A program made the translations under genes and the position numbers. A stretch of DNA of 64,000 nt from Jiangella muralis (GTDB lineage Bacteria; Actinomycetota; Actinomycetes; Jiangellales; Jiangellaceae): assembly GCF_001270745.1 (NCBI RefSeq), contig NZ_LFXL01000010.1:372001-436000 (forward strand). The letters are read 5' to 3'. Below are positions 31,214-40,309 of the stretch, piece by piece. The notes beneath the pieces are model-generated. The model was not told the DNA's origin. It saw only the letters and a list, made by a program, of their open reading frames with translations, and searched no databases. How positions within the stretch are numbered: the stretch's first letter is position 1; each line of letters starts with the position of its first letter.

Positions 31214-33580
31214 TCAGATCTCGATGCTGAGCGGGAGATCCAGGACGTTCGCACCGGCGTGGACGGTGAAGGCGCCCGGCTCGGTGCGCCAGCCGCCGTC
31301 CCAGTGCTCGAAGGCGCGCGGGCGGACCGGCACGGTCACCGTCGCCGCCTCCCCCGGCCCGGCGTCGACGACGGCGAACCCGGCCAGCCAGCGCACCGGC
31401 CGGTCGACGGCGGTCTCGGTCCGAGACAGGTACACCTGGACGACCTGACGGCCGGCGCGCGTCCCGGTGTTGCGGACGCCGACCGTGACGTCGCGGCCGT
31501 GAACCGTGAGCTCGTCGAACGACCAGGTCGTGTAGCCGAGGCCGTGGCCGAACGGGTACGCCGACTCGGCGCCGGCCCGCAGCCAGGCGCGGTGGCCGAT
31601 ATGCACGCCCTCGTCGTAGCGGACGACGCCGTCGACCGGCGCCGTGGCCAGCACCGGCACGTCCGCCTCGGTGGCCGGCCAGGTCGTCGGCAGCCGCCCG
31701 CCCGGCTCGCGCACGCCGAGCAGCACGTCGGCCAGCGCATGCCCGTACTCCTGCCCGCCGAACCAGGTCAGCAGCACGGCCGCGACGTCCTCGCGCCACG
31801 GCAGCAGCACCGGCGCGCCCGCGTTGACCACGACCACGGTGCGCGGGTTGGCGGCGGCGACGGCGCGCACGAGGTCGTCCTGCCGGCCGGGCAGCGCCAG
31901 TGAGGCGCGGTCGGCGCCCTCACGCTCGACCTCCGCACTCGTGCCGACCACGACGACGGCGACCTCGGCGTTCCGGGCCGCCTCGACGGCCCGCGCGATC
32001 TCGGTGTCCGCGTCGGCCGTCGCGAGGTCCGCGCCGACCACCAGCGTGACGCCGCTGTCGGCGTTCTCGCGCGGCGGCAGCTCGACGGTGACGCGCAGGT
32101 CGACCGGCGTCCCCGCGGCCAGCCCGACCGGCGCCGTCGCGGACGGTGGGGACACGAGGCCACCGCCGAACTCCTCGCCGTCGTGGACCAGCGTGGTTGC
32201 CAGCACGACCGCGCCGTCGACGCTCAGCTGCACCGTCCCCGCTCCGGCGACGCCCAGCCGCGTCGTCCCGCCGCTCGCAGGCACGTACCGGGCAGTGACC
32301 TCCAGCGTCGTCGTGCCGCCCAGCCGGGCCGACCCGAGCCGGGACAGGTTCGCGGTGCGCCGGTTCTCGTCCAGCACGACGACACCGGCGGCGTCCCGGC
32401 AGACCAGCCGGATCCCCGGCTCGCCGGTGACCGGGTCGGTCAGCGCGCCCAGCGGCAGCGGCTCGATGCCCGGCTGGACGACGGCGCCCAGCGTCCAGCT
32501 CACGTCCGCGTCCGGGAGCGCCGCGCGCAGCCCGTCCAGCGGCGACACGACCCGCTCCGGCTCGACGTGCGCGCTGCCGCCGCCCTGGGTGCGTGCGGCC
32601 AGCGCGTTGTGCCCGATGACGGCGACGGAGCGCGGCGCGGCCCACGGCAGCTCGCCCTCGTTGCGGACCAGCACCGTCCCGGTCGCGGCCACCTCGCGGG
32701 CGAAGGCCGGCCCGTCGACGGCGGCCGGCGGCGCGGCCGGGTCGGACCCGTCCAGCGCACCGACCCGCTCCGCCAGCCGGAGCAGCCGCGCGACCTTCTC
32801 GTCGACGGCCGCCTCCGGCACCTCGCCGGCCAGCACCGCCTTGACCAGCGCGTCGCCCCACGGGCCGTCCGGGCCGGGCATGACGAGGTCCAGCCGGGCC
32901 CGCGCCGCCGGCTCCGTCGTCCGCGCCGCCCACCAGTCGGAGACGACGACGCCGTCGAACCCCCACTCGTCGCACAGCGGGTCGGCCAGCAGGGCGTTCT
33001 CGGTCATGGTCGCGCCGTTCACCGAGTTGTAGGCGGCCATGACCATCCAGGGCCGCTCCTCGACGACGGTGTCCTCGAACGCCGCGAGGTAGACCTCGCG
33101 CAGCGCCCGCTCGGACACGACGACGTCGGCGGTGAACCGCTCGGTCTCGAAGTCGTTCGCCACGTAGTGCTTCGGGCAGGCGCCCACGCCGCCGGCCTGC
33201 ACGCCGCGCACATATGCCGCCGCCAGCCGCGACGTCAGCAGCGGGTCCTCGGAGTAGGCCTCGAAGTGCCGGCCGCCGAGAGGGCTGCGGTGCAAGTTGA
33301 TCGTGGGCCCGAGGACGACGTCGACGCCGCGGCGGCGGGCCTCGGCGGCCAGCACCGCGCCGTACCGCTCAGCCAGCGCGACGTCCCAGGACGCGCCGAG
33401 CGCCGTCGCCGACGGCAGGTTCAGCGCGCGCTCGCGGTCGTCCCAGCTCTCGCCGCGGATCCCGGACGGCCCGTCGGACAGCACCATGCGGCGCAGCCCG
33501 ATCGCCGGCTCGTCGTGCAGGCCCCAGGTGTCGGCGCCGGTCAGCAGCCGGACCTTCTGCTCCAGCGTCAGCTCGTTCAC
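31214..33580 (-). CDS. GH3 beta-glucosidase with PA14 insertion
   Basis: A 788-residue GH3 enzyme without signal peptide. N-terminal TIM barrel with KHYVANDFE and nucleophile Asp215 in GVVVSDWWAA; the second alpha/beta sandwich domain is split by a PA14-like insertion (about residues 390-500: GTTTLEVTARYVPASGGTTRLGVAGAGTVQLSVDG). A C-terminal fibronectin III-like domain ends the protein (VTVGVRNTGTRAGRQVVQVYL). It would release terminal glucose or xylose from imported oligomers in the cytosol. PA14 domains in GH3 narrow substrate choice to short linked sugars. Confidence 0.92.
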   Translation of the reverse strand: MNELTLEQKVRLLTGADTWGLHDEPAIGLRRMVLSDGPSGIRGESWDDRERALNLPSATALGASWDVALAERYGAVLAAEARRRGVDVVLGPTINLHRSPLGGRHFEAYSEDPLLTSRLAAAYVRGVQAGGVGACPKHYVANDFETERFTADVVVSERALREVYLAAFEDTVVEERPWMVMAAYNSVNGATMTENALLADPLCDEWGFDGVVVSDWWAARTTEPAARARLDLVMPGPDGPWGDALVKAVLAGEVPEAAVDEKVARLLRLAERVGALDGSDPAAPPAAVDGPAFAREVAATGTVLVRNEGELPWAAPRSVAVIGHNALAARTQGGGSAHVEPERVVSPLDGLRAALPDADVSWTLGAVVQPGIEPLPLGALTDPVTGEPGIRLVCRDAAGVVVLDENRRTANLSRLGSARLGGTTTLEVTARYVPASGGTTRLGVAGAGTVQLSVDGAVVLATTLVHDGEEFGGGLVSPPSATAPVGLAAGTPVDLRVTVELPPRENADSGVTLVVGADLATADADTEIARAVEAARNAEVAVVVVGTSAEVEREGADRASLALPGRQDDLVRAVAAANPRTVVVVNAGAPVLLPWREDVAAVLLTWFGGQEYGHALADVLLGVREPGGRLPTTWPATEADVPVLATAPVDGVVRYDEGVHIGHRAWLRAGAESAYPFGHGLGYTTWSFDELTVHGRDVTVGVRNTGTRAGRQVVQVYLSRTETAVDRPVRWLAGFAVVDAGPGEAATVTVPVRPRAFEHWDGGWRTEPGAFTVHAGANVLDLPLSIEI

Positions 33581-33593
33581 GGGTCGATCCCCT

Positions 33594-35183
33594 TCAGTCG
33601 CGGTGGGTGCGGATCTCGTCCGGCCAGGCCAGGGTCACGCCGAGCGTCCCGGTCAGCAGCCGCTGGAAGTCGGCCAGGTGCGCCGGGTCCGACCGCACCT
33701 TGCGCGGCGGCAGCCCGTGGCTGAGGCAGAACGCCGCCAGCGCGCCGGCCGCCTCGCCGATGCTCCACTCGACCGGGTGCAGCCGGTAGCAGCCGTTGGT
33801 GATGTGAGTGGTGCCGATGTTCTTGTTCGCCGGCAGCAGGTTGTCGACGCGCTGCGGGATCAGCGCGCCGAGCGGGATCTGGAACGGGTACGCCTCGATG
33901 TCGACGTAGGTCCGCCCGGCGGTGCTCGGGTGCAGGTCGATGCGGTAGCGGCCGAGCCCGACGCTGTCCGCGAACACCTCGCTGCCGGCGCCGTCCGGCC
34001 GGGCCTCGACGCCGACGTGCTGCTCGACGACGGTGAACTCGGCCCGGATGCGCCGCGACTCGCGGACGTACGCCGACTTCGCCAGCCCGTCCGGCGTGCC
34101 GGTGACGTCCGGCCGCAGCCGCAGCCCGGGGTAGCCGGCGCCGCCGTCCGGCCGCGGCGCCTCGGTCTGCATCCAGTGCAGGAACGACAGCGACAGGTCG
34201 CGGCTCGCGGCCAGCGCGGCCTCCCGCTCGTCCGGCCCAACGCCCAGCAGCGGCCGCTCCCAGTAGTCGATCTGCGGCCAGTTCACCACCGTCACGTCCG
34301 AGTCGACGCCGGTGAGCTGCTCGCGGGCCAGCACCCGGCGGAACCGCCACAGCGAGAACGGCGCCTCGGCGTCGCGGTTCGGCTCGAACAGCCGCCACTC
34401 GCGTTCGCGCAGCGTGATCGGGACGACGTCGCGCCACGACAGCTGCGGCCCGGGCCAGAACGGCGCGACGGTGTCGCGCCAGTGGTCGTAGCCGGCCGGC
34501 CGGTCGACGGTGTGGTCCTCGCCCGGGCGGTGGTCCAGCGCGAAGCACCACGAGACCGCCTGCTGGTCCAGTGGGTCGGCGACGGCGGGCGCGTGTGGCT
34601 CGCCGGTGGTGTCCTGGCCCTCCGCGCCGATGACGTGCTCCACGCCGGCCAGTTCCAGCAGGTCGCCCAGCTCGGTGGCGTCGAGGACGTAGCTCGCGCC
34701 GACGGTGACCTCGGCGCCGGTGCGGCCGTCGCGCAGCGTGACCGCGTCGATCTCGTCGCCGCTGGTGTGCGCCGCGACCGGCTCGTGCTCCAGCAGGACG
34801 GTGAGCCGGCCGGCCGCGCGCAGCGGCGCCAGCAGCTCGTCCAGCACGGCCACCGCCACCCGCGGCTCGTGGCAGAACCGGCTCACGATGCCCAGGCCGG
34901 GATCGAACAGCGGGTCGGCCGCGGCGTCCGGCCGCAGCGGGTAGTTGCGCCGGTAGTAGTCGCGGACCCGTCGCCGCAGGTCCGCGTAGCCGGCGGCGGT
35001 GTGCGGGGTCTCGATCCACGTGTGCTCGTCCGGCGGCACGGCCTGCGCGGTGAGCTGACCGCCGAGCCAGTCGGTCACCTCCGTCAGCACCACCCGGTGG
35101 CCCAGCCGGGCAGCGGCGAGCGCGGCGGCGACGCCGCCCAGCCCACCCCCGACCACGAGGACGTCGGTCTGCAGTTCATGCAT
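33594..35183 (-). CDS. FAD-dependent oxidoreductase, short form
   Basis: A 529-residue protein, second FAD enzyme of the locus. N-terminal FAD site: VLVVGGGLGGVAAALAAARLGHRVVLTE followed by WLGGQLTAQAVPPDEH, typical of the FAD_oxidored group. C-terminal NLLPANKNIGTTHITNGCYRLHPVEWSIGEAAGALAAFCL closes the FAD site. It differs from the 760-residue enzyme downstream in length, spacing and most of its sequence, so it is not a recent duplicate. It overlaps the LacI gene by eight bases and is followed 13 bases later by GH3. Cytosolic; substrate unknown. Confidence 0.87.
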   Translation of the reverse strand: MHELQTDVLVVGGGLGGVAAALAAARLGHRVVLTEVTDWLGGQLTAQAVPPDEHTWIETPHTAAGYADLRRRVRDYYRRNYPLRPDAAADPLFDPGLGIVSRFCHEPRVAVAVLDELLAPLRAAGRLTVLLEHEPVAAHTSGDEIDAVTLRDGRTGAEVTVGASYVLDATELGDLLELAGVEHVIGAEGQDTTGEPHAPAVADPLDQQAVSWCFALDHRPGEDHTVDRPAGYDHWRDTVAPFWPGPQLSWRDVVPITLREREWRLFEPNRDAEAPFSLWRFRRVLAREQLTGVDSDVTVVNWPQIDYWERPLLGVGPDEREAALAASRDLSLSFLHWMQTEAPRPDGGAGYPGLRLRPDVTGTPDGLAKSAYVRESRRIRAEFTVVEQHVGVEARPDGAGSEVFADSVGLGRYRIDLHPSTAGRTYVDIEAYPFQIPLGALIPQRVDNLLPANKNIGTTHITNGCYRLHPVEWSIGEAAGALAAFCLSHGLPPRKVRSDPAHLADFQRLLTGTLGVTLAWPDEIRTHRD

Positions 35184-36240
35184 GCGGTGCGGACTCCTTC
35201 GGTGCGGGGGGCGCGGTCGAGTCGCCGTCGACGATCGAGCAGGGGACGACGATGCTCTCGTTCCGCGCGTCCGGGTCGTCGACGATGGCGACCAGGGCGT
35301 CGATGGCGGTGCGGCCGATCTCCTTGCGCGGGATGTCCAGGTGCTCCCAGCGCAGCGAGGCGTCCGGCCCGATGCCCTCCAGCACCACGACCGACACGTC
35401 GGCGGGGACGTCCCGTCCGCGCTCGCGCAGCCCGTGCCGCAGCGCCTCGGCCAGCCGCTCGCTCTCGGCGACGACCGCCGTCTCCGGGCCGCGGGCCAGC
35501 TCGTCCAGCCAGGCGTCGTCCAGGCCGGGCACGCCGCGGAACCCCGGCGACCGGTCGGTCAGCCCGAGCCGCTCGACGGCGTCGGCGTAGCCGCGGCGGC
35601 GGTCCTCGTACGGCTCCAGCTCCAGGTCTTCGCGCAGGTAGGCGACGTGGCGGTGGCCGAGCGCGGCGAGCCGGCCGGCGATGTCGCCGGTAATGCCGAA
35701 GTAGTCCGGGACGACGCACGGGATGTCCGCGCCGGGCACGTCGCGGCGGCCGATGTGGATGAACGGGTAACCCTCCTGCCACAGCCGGGCGAGGTCGGCC
35801 TTGTCCGTCGCGACACCGAGCAGGACCGAGCCGTCGGCGACGTTGAGCCGGTTGGTCCCGTCGCGGTACACCCGGCGGCGGCCGTCGCTGGCCCCCGTCG
35901 ACGTGAACAGCACGAGGTCGTAGCCGATCTCCTCGGCCCGCTCCTCGATGCCGAGCAGGAACTCGAAGTAGAAGCTCTCCCGCGCGTGCGGGAACACCGG
36001 CTCGAAGGTGTGCACGCCGAGCAGCCGGTTGGTCTTGTTGCGCAGCCTGCGGGCGGACAGGTTCGGCACGTAGCCGAGCTCCTTGACCGCCTCGAGGATG
36101 CGCCGCCGGGTGTCCTCCGGGATCCGCGCGGCCGCCTCCGGGTCGCCGCCGATCACCCGCGACACCGCGGACTGCGACACCCCCGCCAGCCTGGCGACAT
36201 CGGCCTGGCGCGGCGCCCGCTCTCGTCGTTGCGTCGTCAC
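35176..36240 (-). CDS. LacI family transcriptional regulator
   Basis: A 354-residue regulator with N-terminal LacI helix-turn-helix (QADVARLAGVSQSAVSRVIGGDP) and hinge helix (NLSARRLRNKTNRLLG), then a periplasmic-binding-protein-like effector domain. GTG start overlaps the stop of the upstream ATPase gene (GTGA). Embedded inside the locus, it most likely represses it until an inducing sugar binds. Candidate operators are the two TACGTATGA elements before the binding-protein gene. Confidence 0.93.
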   Translation of the reverse strand: MTTQRRERAPRQADVARLAGVSQSAVSRVIGGDPEAAARIPEDTRRRILEAVKELGYVPNLSARRLRNKTNRLLGVHTFEPVFPHARESFYFEFLLGIEERAEEIGYDLVLFTSTGASDGRRRVYRDGTNRLNVADGSVLLGVATDKADLARLWQEGYPFIHIGRRDVPGADIPCVVPDYFGITGDIAGRLAALGHRHVAYLREDLELEPYEDRRRGYADAVERLGLTDRSPGFRGVPGLDDAWLDELARGPETAVVAESERLAEALRHGLRERGRDVPADVSVVVLEGIGPDASLRWEHLDIPRKEIGRTAIDALVAIVDDPDARNESIVVPCSIVDGDSTAPPAPKESAPHA

Positions 36241-37226
36241 CCTTCCCCCTCATCCTCGTGCAGCCAGCAGTGCGTCCACTGCCCGTTCGGGAACTCCGTC
36301 CGGGGCGGCGCCTCGGTGCGGCAGACGTCCATCGCGAACGGGCAGCGCGGGTGGAACCGGCAGCCGGCCGGCGGGTCGATGAGGCTGGGCGGCTCGCCCA
36401 GCTCGCCGGCCTCGGCGCCGAACAGCTCGGCCCGGTCGTCCACCGCCCGCGCCGGGTCGGGCGACGATTCGATCAGCAGCCGCGTGTACGGGTGCCGTGG
36501 GTTCGCGATGACGTCCTCCTTCGGCCCGCCCTCGACCATGCGGCCCGCGTACATCACCACGATCCGGTCGCACAGGTAGCGGGCGCTGGCGATGTCGTGG
36601 GTGATGTAGAGCAGCGCCAGTCCGTCCTCCGTCCGCAGCCGGTTCAGCAGGTTGAGCATCTCCAGCCGGATCGACACGTCCAGCATCGAGATCGGCTCGT
36701 CGCCGAGCAGCACCTTCGGCTCGACGGCGAGCGCCCGGGCGATGACGACCCGCTGCCGCTGGCCGCCGGACAGCTCGTGCGGGAACTTGTCGATGAACTG
36801 CTCCACCGGCGTCAGGCTGACCCGTTCCAGCAGCTCCTCGACCCGCCGGTTGCGCTCGGCCTTGTCGCGGACGCCGTGGTGCAGCCGCAGCGCCCGCTCC
36901 AGGTTGTAGCGGACCCGGTGCAGCGGGTTCAGCGAGCCGAACGGGTCCTGGAAGATCAGCTGGACGTCGCGGTGGTAGGCGCGGGTGGCGCCGTTCGCGG
37001 GCGCGCCGTCGAGCCGGATCTCGCCGGTGGTCGGCTCGTAGAACCGGGCCAGCAGCCGGGCCAGCGTGGTCTTGCCGCTGCCGCTCTCGCCCACCAGCGC
37101 GACGATCTCGCCCGGTTCCAGCGCGACTGTCGCGTCCTCGACCGCCCGGACGACCGACGTGCTGCCCACCGCGCTGCGTACCGTGAAGTGCTTGGACACG
37201 TCCCGCGCCTCGAGCACCGGTGCCAT
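36237..37226 (-). CDS. Oligopeptide/oligosaccharide ABC transporter ATPase (OppF type)
   Basis: A 329-residue ABC ATPase. Walker A GESGSGKTT near residue 45, Q-loop QDPFGSLNP, signature LSGGQRQR, Walker B VLLGDEPISMLD and switch His in YITHD. The C-terminal oligopeptide/dipeptide tail has the CRFHPRCPFAMDVC cysteine cluster, known in this group to bind a 4Fe-4S centre. Within a locus of glycosidases it probably powers import of oligosaccharides. Starts five bases after the OppD-type stop. Confidence 0.92.
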   Translation of the reverse strand: MAPVLEARDVSKHFTVRSAVGSTSVVRAVEDATVALEPGEIVALVGESGSGKTTLARLLARFYEPTTGEIRLDGAPANGATRAYHRDVQLIFQDPFGSLNPLHRVRYNLERALRLHHGVRDKAERNRRVEELLERVSLTPVEQFIDKFPHELSGGQRQRVVIARALAVEPKVLLGDEPISMLDVSIRLEMLNLLNRLRTEDGLALLYITHDIASARYLCDRIVVMYAGRMVEGGPKEDVIANPRHPYTRLLIESSPDPARAVDDRAELFGAEAGELGEPPSLIDPPAGCRFHPRCPFAMDVCRTEAPPRTEFPNGQWTHCWLHEDEGEG

Positions 37227-37231
37227 GACAG

Positions 37232-38266
37232 TCAGCTCCCTTCCGGGTAGAGGTGGCAGGCGACGTCGTTGCCGCCGATGTCGCGCAGGACCGGCAGCCG
37301 CTCGTCGCAGCCGTCGAACCGCTGCCCACAGCGCGGGTGAAACGGGCAGCCGGACGGCGGGCGGCGCAGGTCCGGCGGGCTGCCGGTGATGCCGGTGAGC
37401 CGGCGCAGCGGCGCCCGCAGCGGCGGGAACGAGTCGCGCAGCCCACGGGTGTACGGATGCCGCGGCTCGGCGTACAGCGACGCCGACGTGCCCAGTTCGA
37501 CGATGCGCCCGGCGTACATGATCGCGACCCGGTCGGCCAGCTCCAGCAGCAGCGACAGGTCGTGCGTCACGAACACGACGGCGAAGCCGAGCTCGCGCCG
37601 CAGCCGCAGCACCTGCGCCAGGATCTGCCGCTGCATGACGACGTCGACGGCCGTCGTCGGCTCGTCCATCACCACCAGATCCGGCCGGCAGGCCAACGCG
37701 AGCGCGATGCTGGCCCGCTGCCGCATGCCGCCGGAGAGTTCGTGCGGGTAGGCACGCGCACGGTCGGCTGAGACACCGACCATGCCGAGCAGCTCGGCCG
37801 CCCGTTCCCACGCGGCGCCCTTGTCCAGCCGCCGGTCGTGCGTCCGCAGCGCGTCGACGAACTGCGCGCCGACCCGCATCACCGGATTGAGCGCGTCCAT
37901 GGCGCTCTGCAGCACGATCGACAACGTCGTCCAGCGCAGCCGGCGCAGCTCGCGCCCGGACAGCGTCACCAGGTCGACCGGCGGCCCGCCGTCGCGCGGG
38001 TGGTAGAGCAACTGTCCGGCCGACGTGACCGCCGGCGGGCGCTGCAGCCGCGTCAACGCCGTGATCAGCGTCGACTTGCCCGAGCCGGACTCGCCGGCCA
38101 CGCCGAGGATCTCGCCGCGGTGCAGCGTGAACGACACGTCGACGCAGGCCCGGACCGGGTCGTCGCCGGTGGCGTACTCGACGTCCAGGCCGCGGACGTC
38201 CAGCACGACGTCCCGCGGCGCGGCCGCCGGATCCGTCGCGGTGCCCGGCAGGGTCTCGGTCATCAC
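37232..38266 (-). CDS. Oligopeptide/oligosaccharide ABC transporter ATPase (OppD type)
   Basis: A 344-residue ABC ATPase pairing with the OppF-type subunit. Walker A GESGSGKST near residue 58, QSAMDALNPVM Q-loop, LSGGMRQR signature, LVVMDEPTTAVD Walker B, VTHD switch. C-terminal CPFHPRCGQRFDGC cluster as in its partner. Note VD instead of LD after the Walker B Thr-Ala, a normal variant. Start GTG 38266 or ATG 38263, both overlapping the permease stop. Confidence 0.92.
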   Translation of the reverse strand: MMTETLPGTATDPAAAPRDVVLDVRGLDVEYATGDDPVRACVDVSFTLHRGEILGVAGESGSGKSTLITALTRLQRPPAVTSAGQLLYHPRDGGPPVDLVTLSGRELRRLRWTTLSIVLQSAMDALNPVMRVGAQFVDALRTHDRRLDKGAAWERAAELLGMVGVSADRARAYPHELSGGMRQRASIALALACRPDLVVMDEPTTAVDVVMQRQILAQVLRLRRELGFAVVFVTHDLSLLLELADRVAIMYAGRIVELGTSASLYAEPRHPYTRGLRDSFPPLRAPLRRLTGITGSPPDLRRPPSGCPFHPRCGQRFDGCDERLPVLRDIGGNDVACHLYPEGS

Positions 38267-39162
38267 GCCTCACTCCCCGCCGCGCGCAGCGTCTTCGTCC
38301 GCTTGACCACCGAGCGCCGGGCCTGCCGCAGCTTCGGGTTGGACAGCTCGTCGACGCCGAAGTTCACCAGCGTCGCGGCGGTGCCGATGAGGGCGATGCA
38401 GAGTCCCGGCGGCACGAACCACCACCAGAAGCCGCGCAGCACCGCGCTCTGCTGCTGCGCCGCCTGGATCATGGTGCCCCAGCTGATCGCGCCGGAGTCG
38501 GAGATGCCGAGGAAGGCCAGCCCGGCCTCGGCCATGACGCCGCCGATGATGCCGTGCAGGAACATCGCCGCGATCCAGCCGGTCAGATGCGGCAGCACCT
38601 CGAAGAAGATCAGCCGCCGGTGCGGCTCGCCGAGCATCCGCATCGCCAGCACGAAGTCGCGGCTGCTGACGCTCAACGCCTGCGCCCGCAGCGTCCGGGC
38701 GCCGCCGGACCAGCCGAACAGGCCGACGATCAGCGCGATCATCCACAGCCCGGTGCCCTGCATGTAGCCGGCGACGATGAGGATCAGCGGCAGCACCGGC
38801 ATCACCAGGAACAGGTTCGTGAGGAAGTTCAGCCCGTTGTCGACGCCGCCGCGGAAGTACCCGGCCGGCACACCGACCAGCACCGCGATCAGCGTCCCGA
38901 TGGTCGCCGCGAGGAACCCGACGAACATCGACCCGCGAGCGCCGGCAATGGTCTGCGCCAGCACGTCCTGGCCGAACTGGGTGGTGCCCAGCAGGTGGTC
39001 CGCGCTCGGCGGCGCCGAGATCGCCTCGAGGTCGTTGGCCCGCGGGTCGATGCCGAGCACGTACTCGTTGATCCACGGGCCGAAGATCGCCAGCAGCACG
39101 AAGAAGGCGAGGACGGCCAGCCCGAACCGGACCTTCCAGCCACGCAGCAGGTCAGCACGCAC
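38263..39162 (-). CDS. ABC transporter permease (DppC/OppC type)
   Basis: A 299-residue membrane subunit with an N-terminal helix, a periplasmic loop (LGIDPRANDL...LLGTTQFGQDVLAQTIAGARGS, the OppC signature) and five further helices. The EAA-like loop for ATPase contact lies around RMLGEPHRRLIFFEVLPHLTGWIAAMF. Six bases separate it from the DppB-type gene. Confidence 0.92.
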   Translation of the reverse strand: MRADLLRGWKVRFGLAVLAFFVLLAIFGPWINEYVLGIDPRANDLEAISAPPSADHLLGTTQFGQDVLAQTIAGARGSMFVGFLAATIGTLIAVLVGVPAGYFRGGVDNGLNFLTNLFLVMPVLPLILIVAGYMQGTGLWMIALIVGLFGWSGGARTLRAQALSVSSRDFVLAMRMLGEPHRRLIFFEVLPHLTGWIAAMFLHGIIGGVMAEAGLAFLGISDSGAISWGTMIQAAQQQSAVLRGFWWWFVPPGLCIALIGTAATLVNFGVDELSNPKLRQARRSVVKRTKTLRAAGSEA

Positions 39163-39168
39163 GGCCCG

Positions 39169-40230
39169 TCACCCCTGTTCCCGGATGCGCGGATCGAGCA
39201 GCACGTACACCGAGTCGGCCACCAGGTTCGCCACCAGCACCGCCAGCGTGATCAGCAGGAAGACGCCCTGCATCATCGGGTAGTCGCGCTTCTGCAGCGC
39301 CTCGTACATGAGGTAGCCGATGCCCGGATAGCTGAACACGATCTCGGTCAGCAGCGCCCCGCCGACGACGCCGCCCAGCGCCATCGCGAACCCGGTGAAG
39401 CTCGGCAGCATCGCGTTGCGGGCGGCATAGCGCAGCATCACCCGGCCCGGCGCCAGCCCCTTGGCCTGCGCCAGCAGCACGTAGTCCTCGCGCACCGTCG
39501 TCACCATCATGTTGCGCATGCCCAGCAGCCAGCCGCCGAACGCGGAGAACACGATCGTCATCGCCGGCAGCGCGCCGTAGTGCAGCACGCTGGCCAGGAA
39601 CGGCAGGTTCAGACCCTCGGTGAGGTTCGGGTCGTAGCCGCCGGAGAGCGGGAACCAGCCGAGCAGGAACCCGAACACCCACAGCGCCAGCAGCGCCACC
39701 CAGAAGTACGGCACCGACGACAAGAAGGTCGTCAGCGGCGTCACGACGGCGTCGAAGCGGCTGCCCGCCTTCCAGCCGGCCAGCACGCCCAGCCCGGTGC
39801 CGACGACGAACGCCAGCACCGTCGTCACGCCGACCAGCAGCAGCGTCCACGGCAGCGCCTGCCACACGAGATCACTGACCGGGACCGGGAAGTTGACGAT
39901 CGACACGCCGAGGTCCAGGTGCGCCAGCTGGCCGAGGTAGCTGACGAACTGCTCGCCCAGGTTCTGGCCCGGGTCGCCGAAGATCGCCCGGATCGACTCC
40001 AGCGTCTCCGGCGGCACCTGCTGCCCGCTGACCCGTTCCAGCTCCTCCACGATCGCCGACGACGGGTCGCCCGGCATCAGCCGCGGGAGCAGGAAGTTCA
40101 GCACGATCGCGGCCGCGGCGGCGACGGCGTAGAAGCCGAGCCTGCGGGCGAGGAAGCCCCAGCGGCGGCGCGCTCTCGGCGCGGTCGTCCGCGTCGCCGG
40201 CTGGTCCGCGCTGGTCAGGGTGGTGGCCAT
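39169..40230 (-). CDS. ABC transporter permease (DppB/OppB type)
   Basis: A 353-residue membrane subunit with the usual first helix and long periplasmic loop (LPRLMPGDPSSAIVEEL...), then five helices. DYVLLAQAKGLAPGRVMLRYAARNAMLPSFTGFAMALGGVVGGALLTEIVF is the EAA loop and the conserved OppB end. It forms the heteromeric channel with the following permease. Confidence 0.92.
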   Translation of the reverse strand: MATTLTSADQPATRTTAPRARRRWGFLARRLGFYAVAAAAAIVLNFLLPRLMPGDPSSAIVEELERVSGQQVPPETLESIRAIFGDPGQNLGEQFVSYLGQLAHLDLGVSIVNFPVPVSDLVWQALPWTLLLVGVTTVLAFVVGTGLGVLAGWKAGSRFDAVVTPLTTFLSSVPYFWVALLALWVFGFLLGWFPLSGGYDPNLTEGLNLPFLASVLHYGALPAMTIVFSAFGGWLLGMRNMMVTTVREDYVLLAQAKGLAPGRVMLRYAARNAMLPSFTGFAMALGGVVGGALLTEIVFSYPGIGYLMYEALQKRDYPMMQGVFLLITLAVLVANLVADSVYVLLDPRIREQG

Positions 40231-40267
40231 GGTGTCCCTCCTCTCGTGGGTGCTGCGGGGTCGCTGG

Positions 40268-40306
40268 CCGCGGGGCGCGTCCGGGGCCGCTGGACGCGCC
40301 CCGCGG
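40268..40306. terminator. Stem-loop between binding-protein and permease genes
   Basis: CCGCGGGGCGCGTCC pairs perfectly with GGACGCGCCCCGCGG over a nine-base loop. It lies just after the binding-protein stop. Such hairpins often raise binding-protein mRNA above that of the permeases by protecting the 3' end or by partial termination. Confidence 0.8.
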
Positions 40307-40309
40307 GGC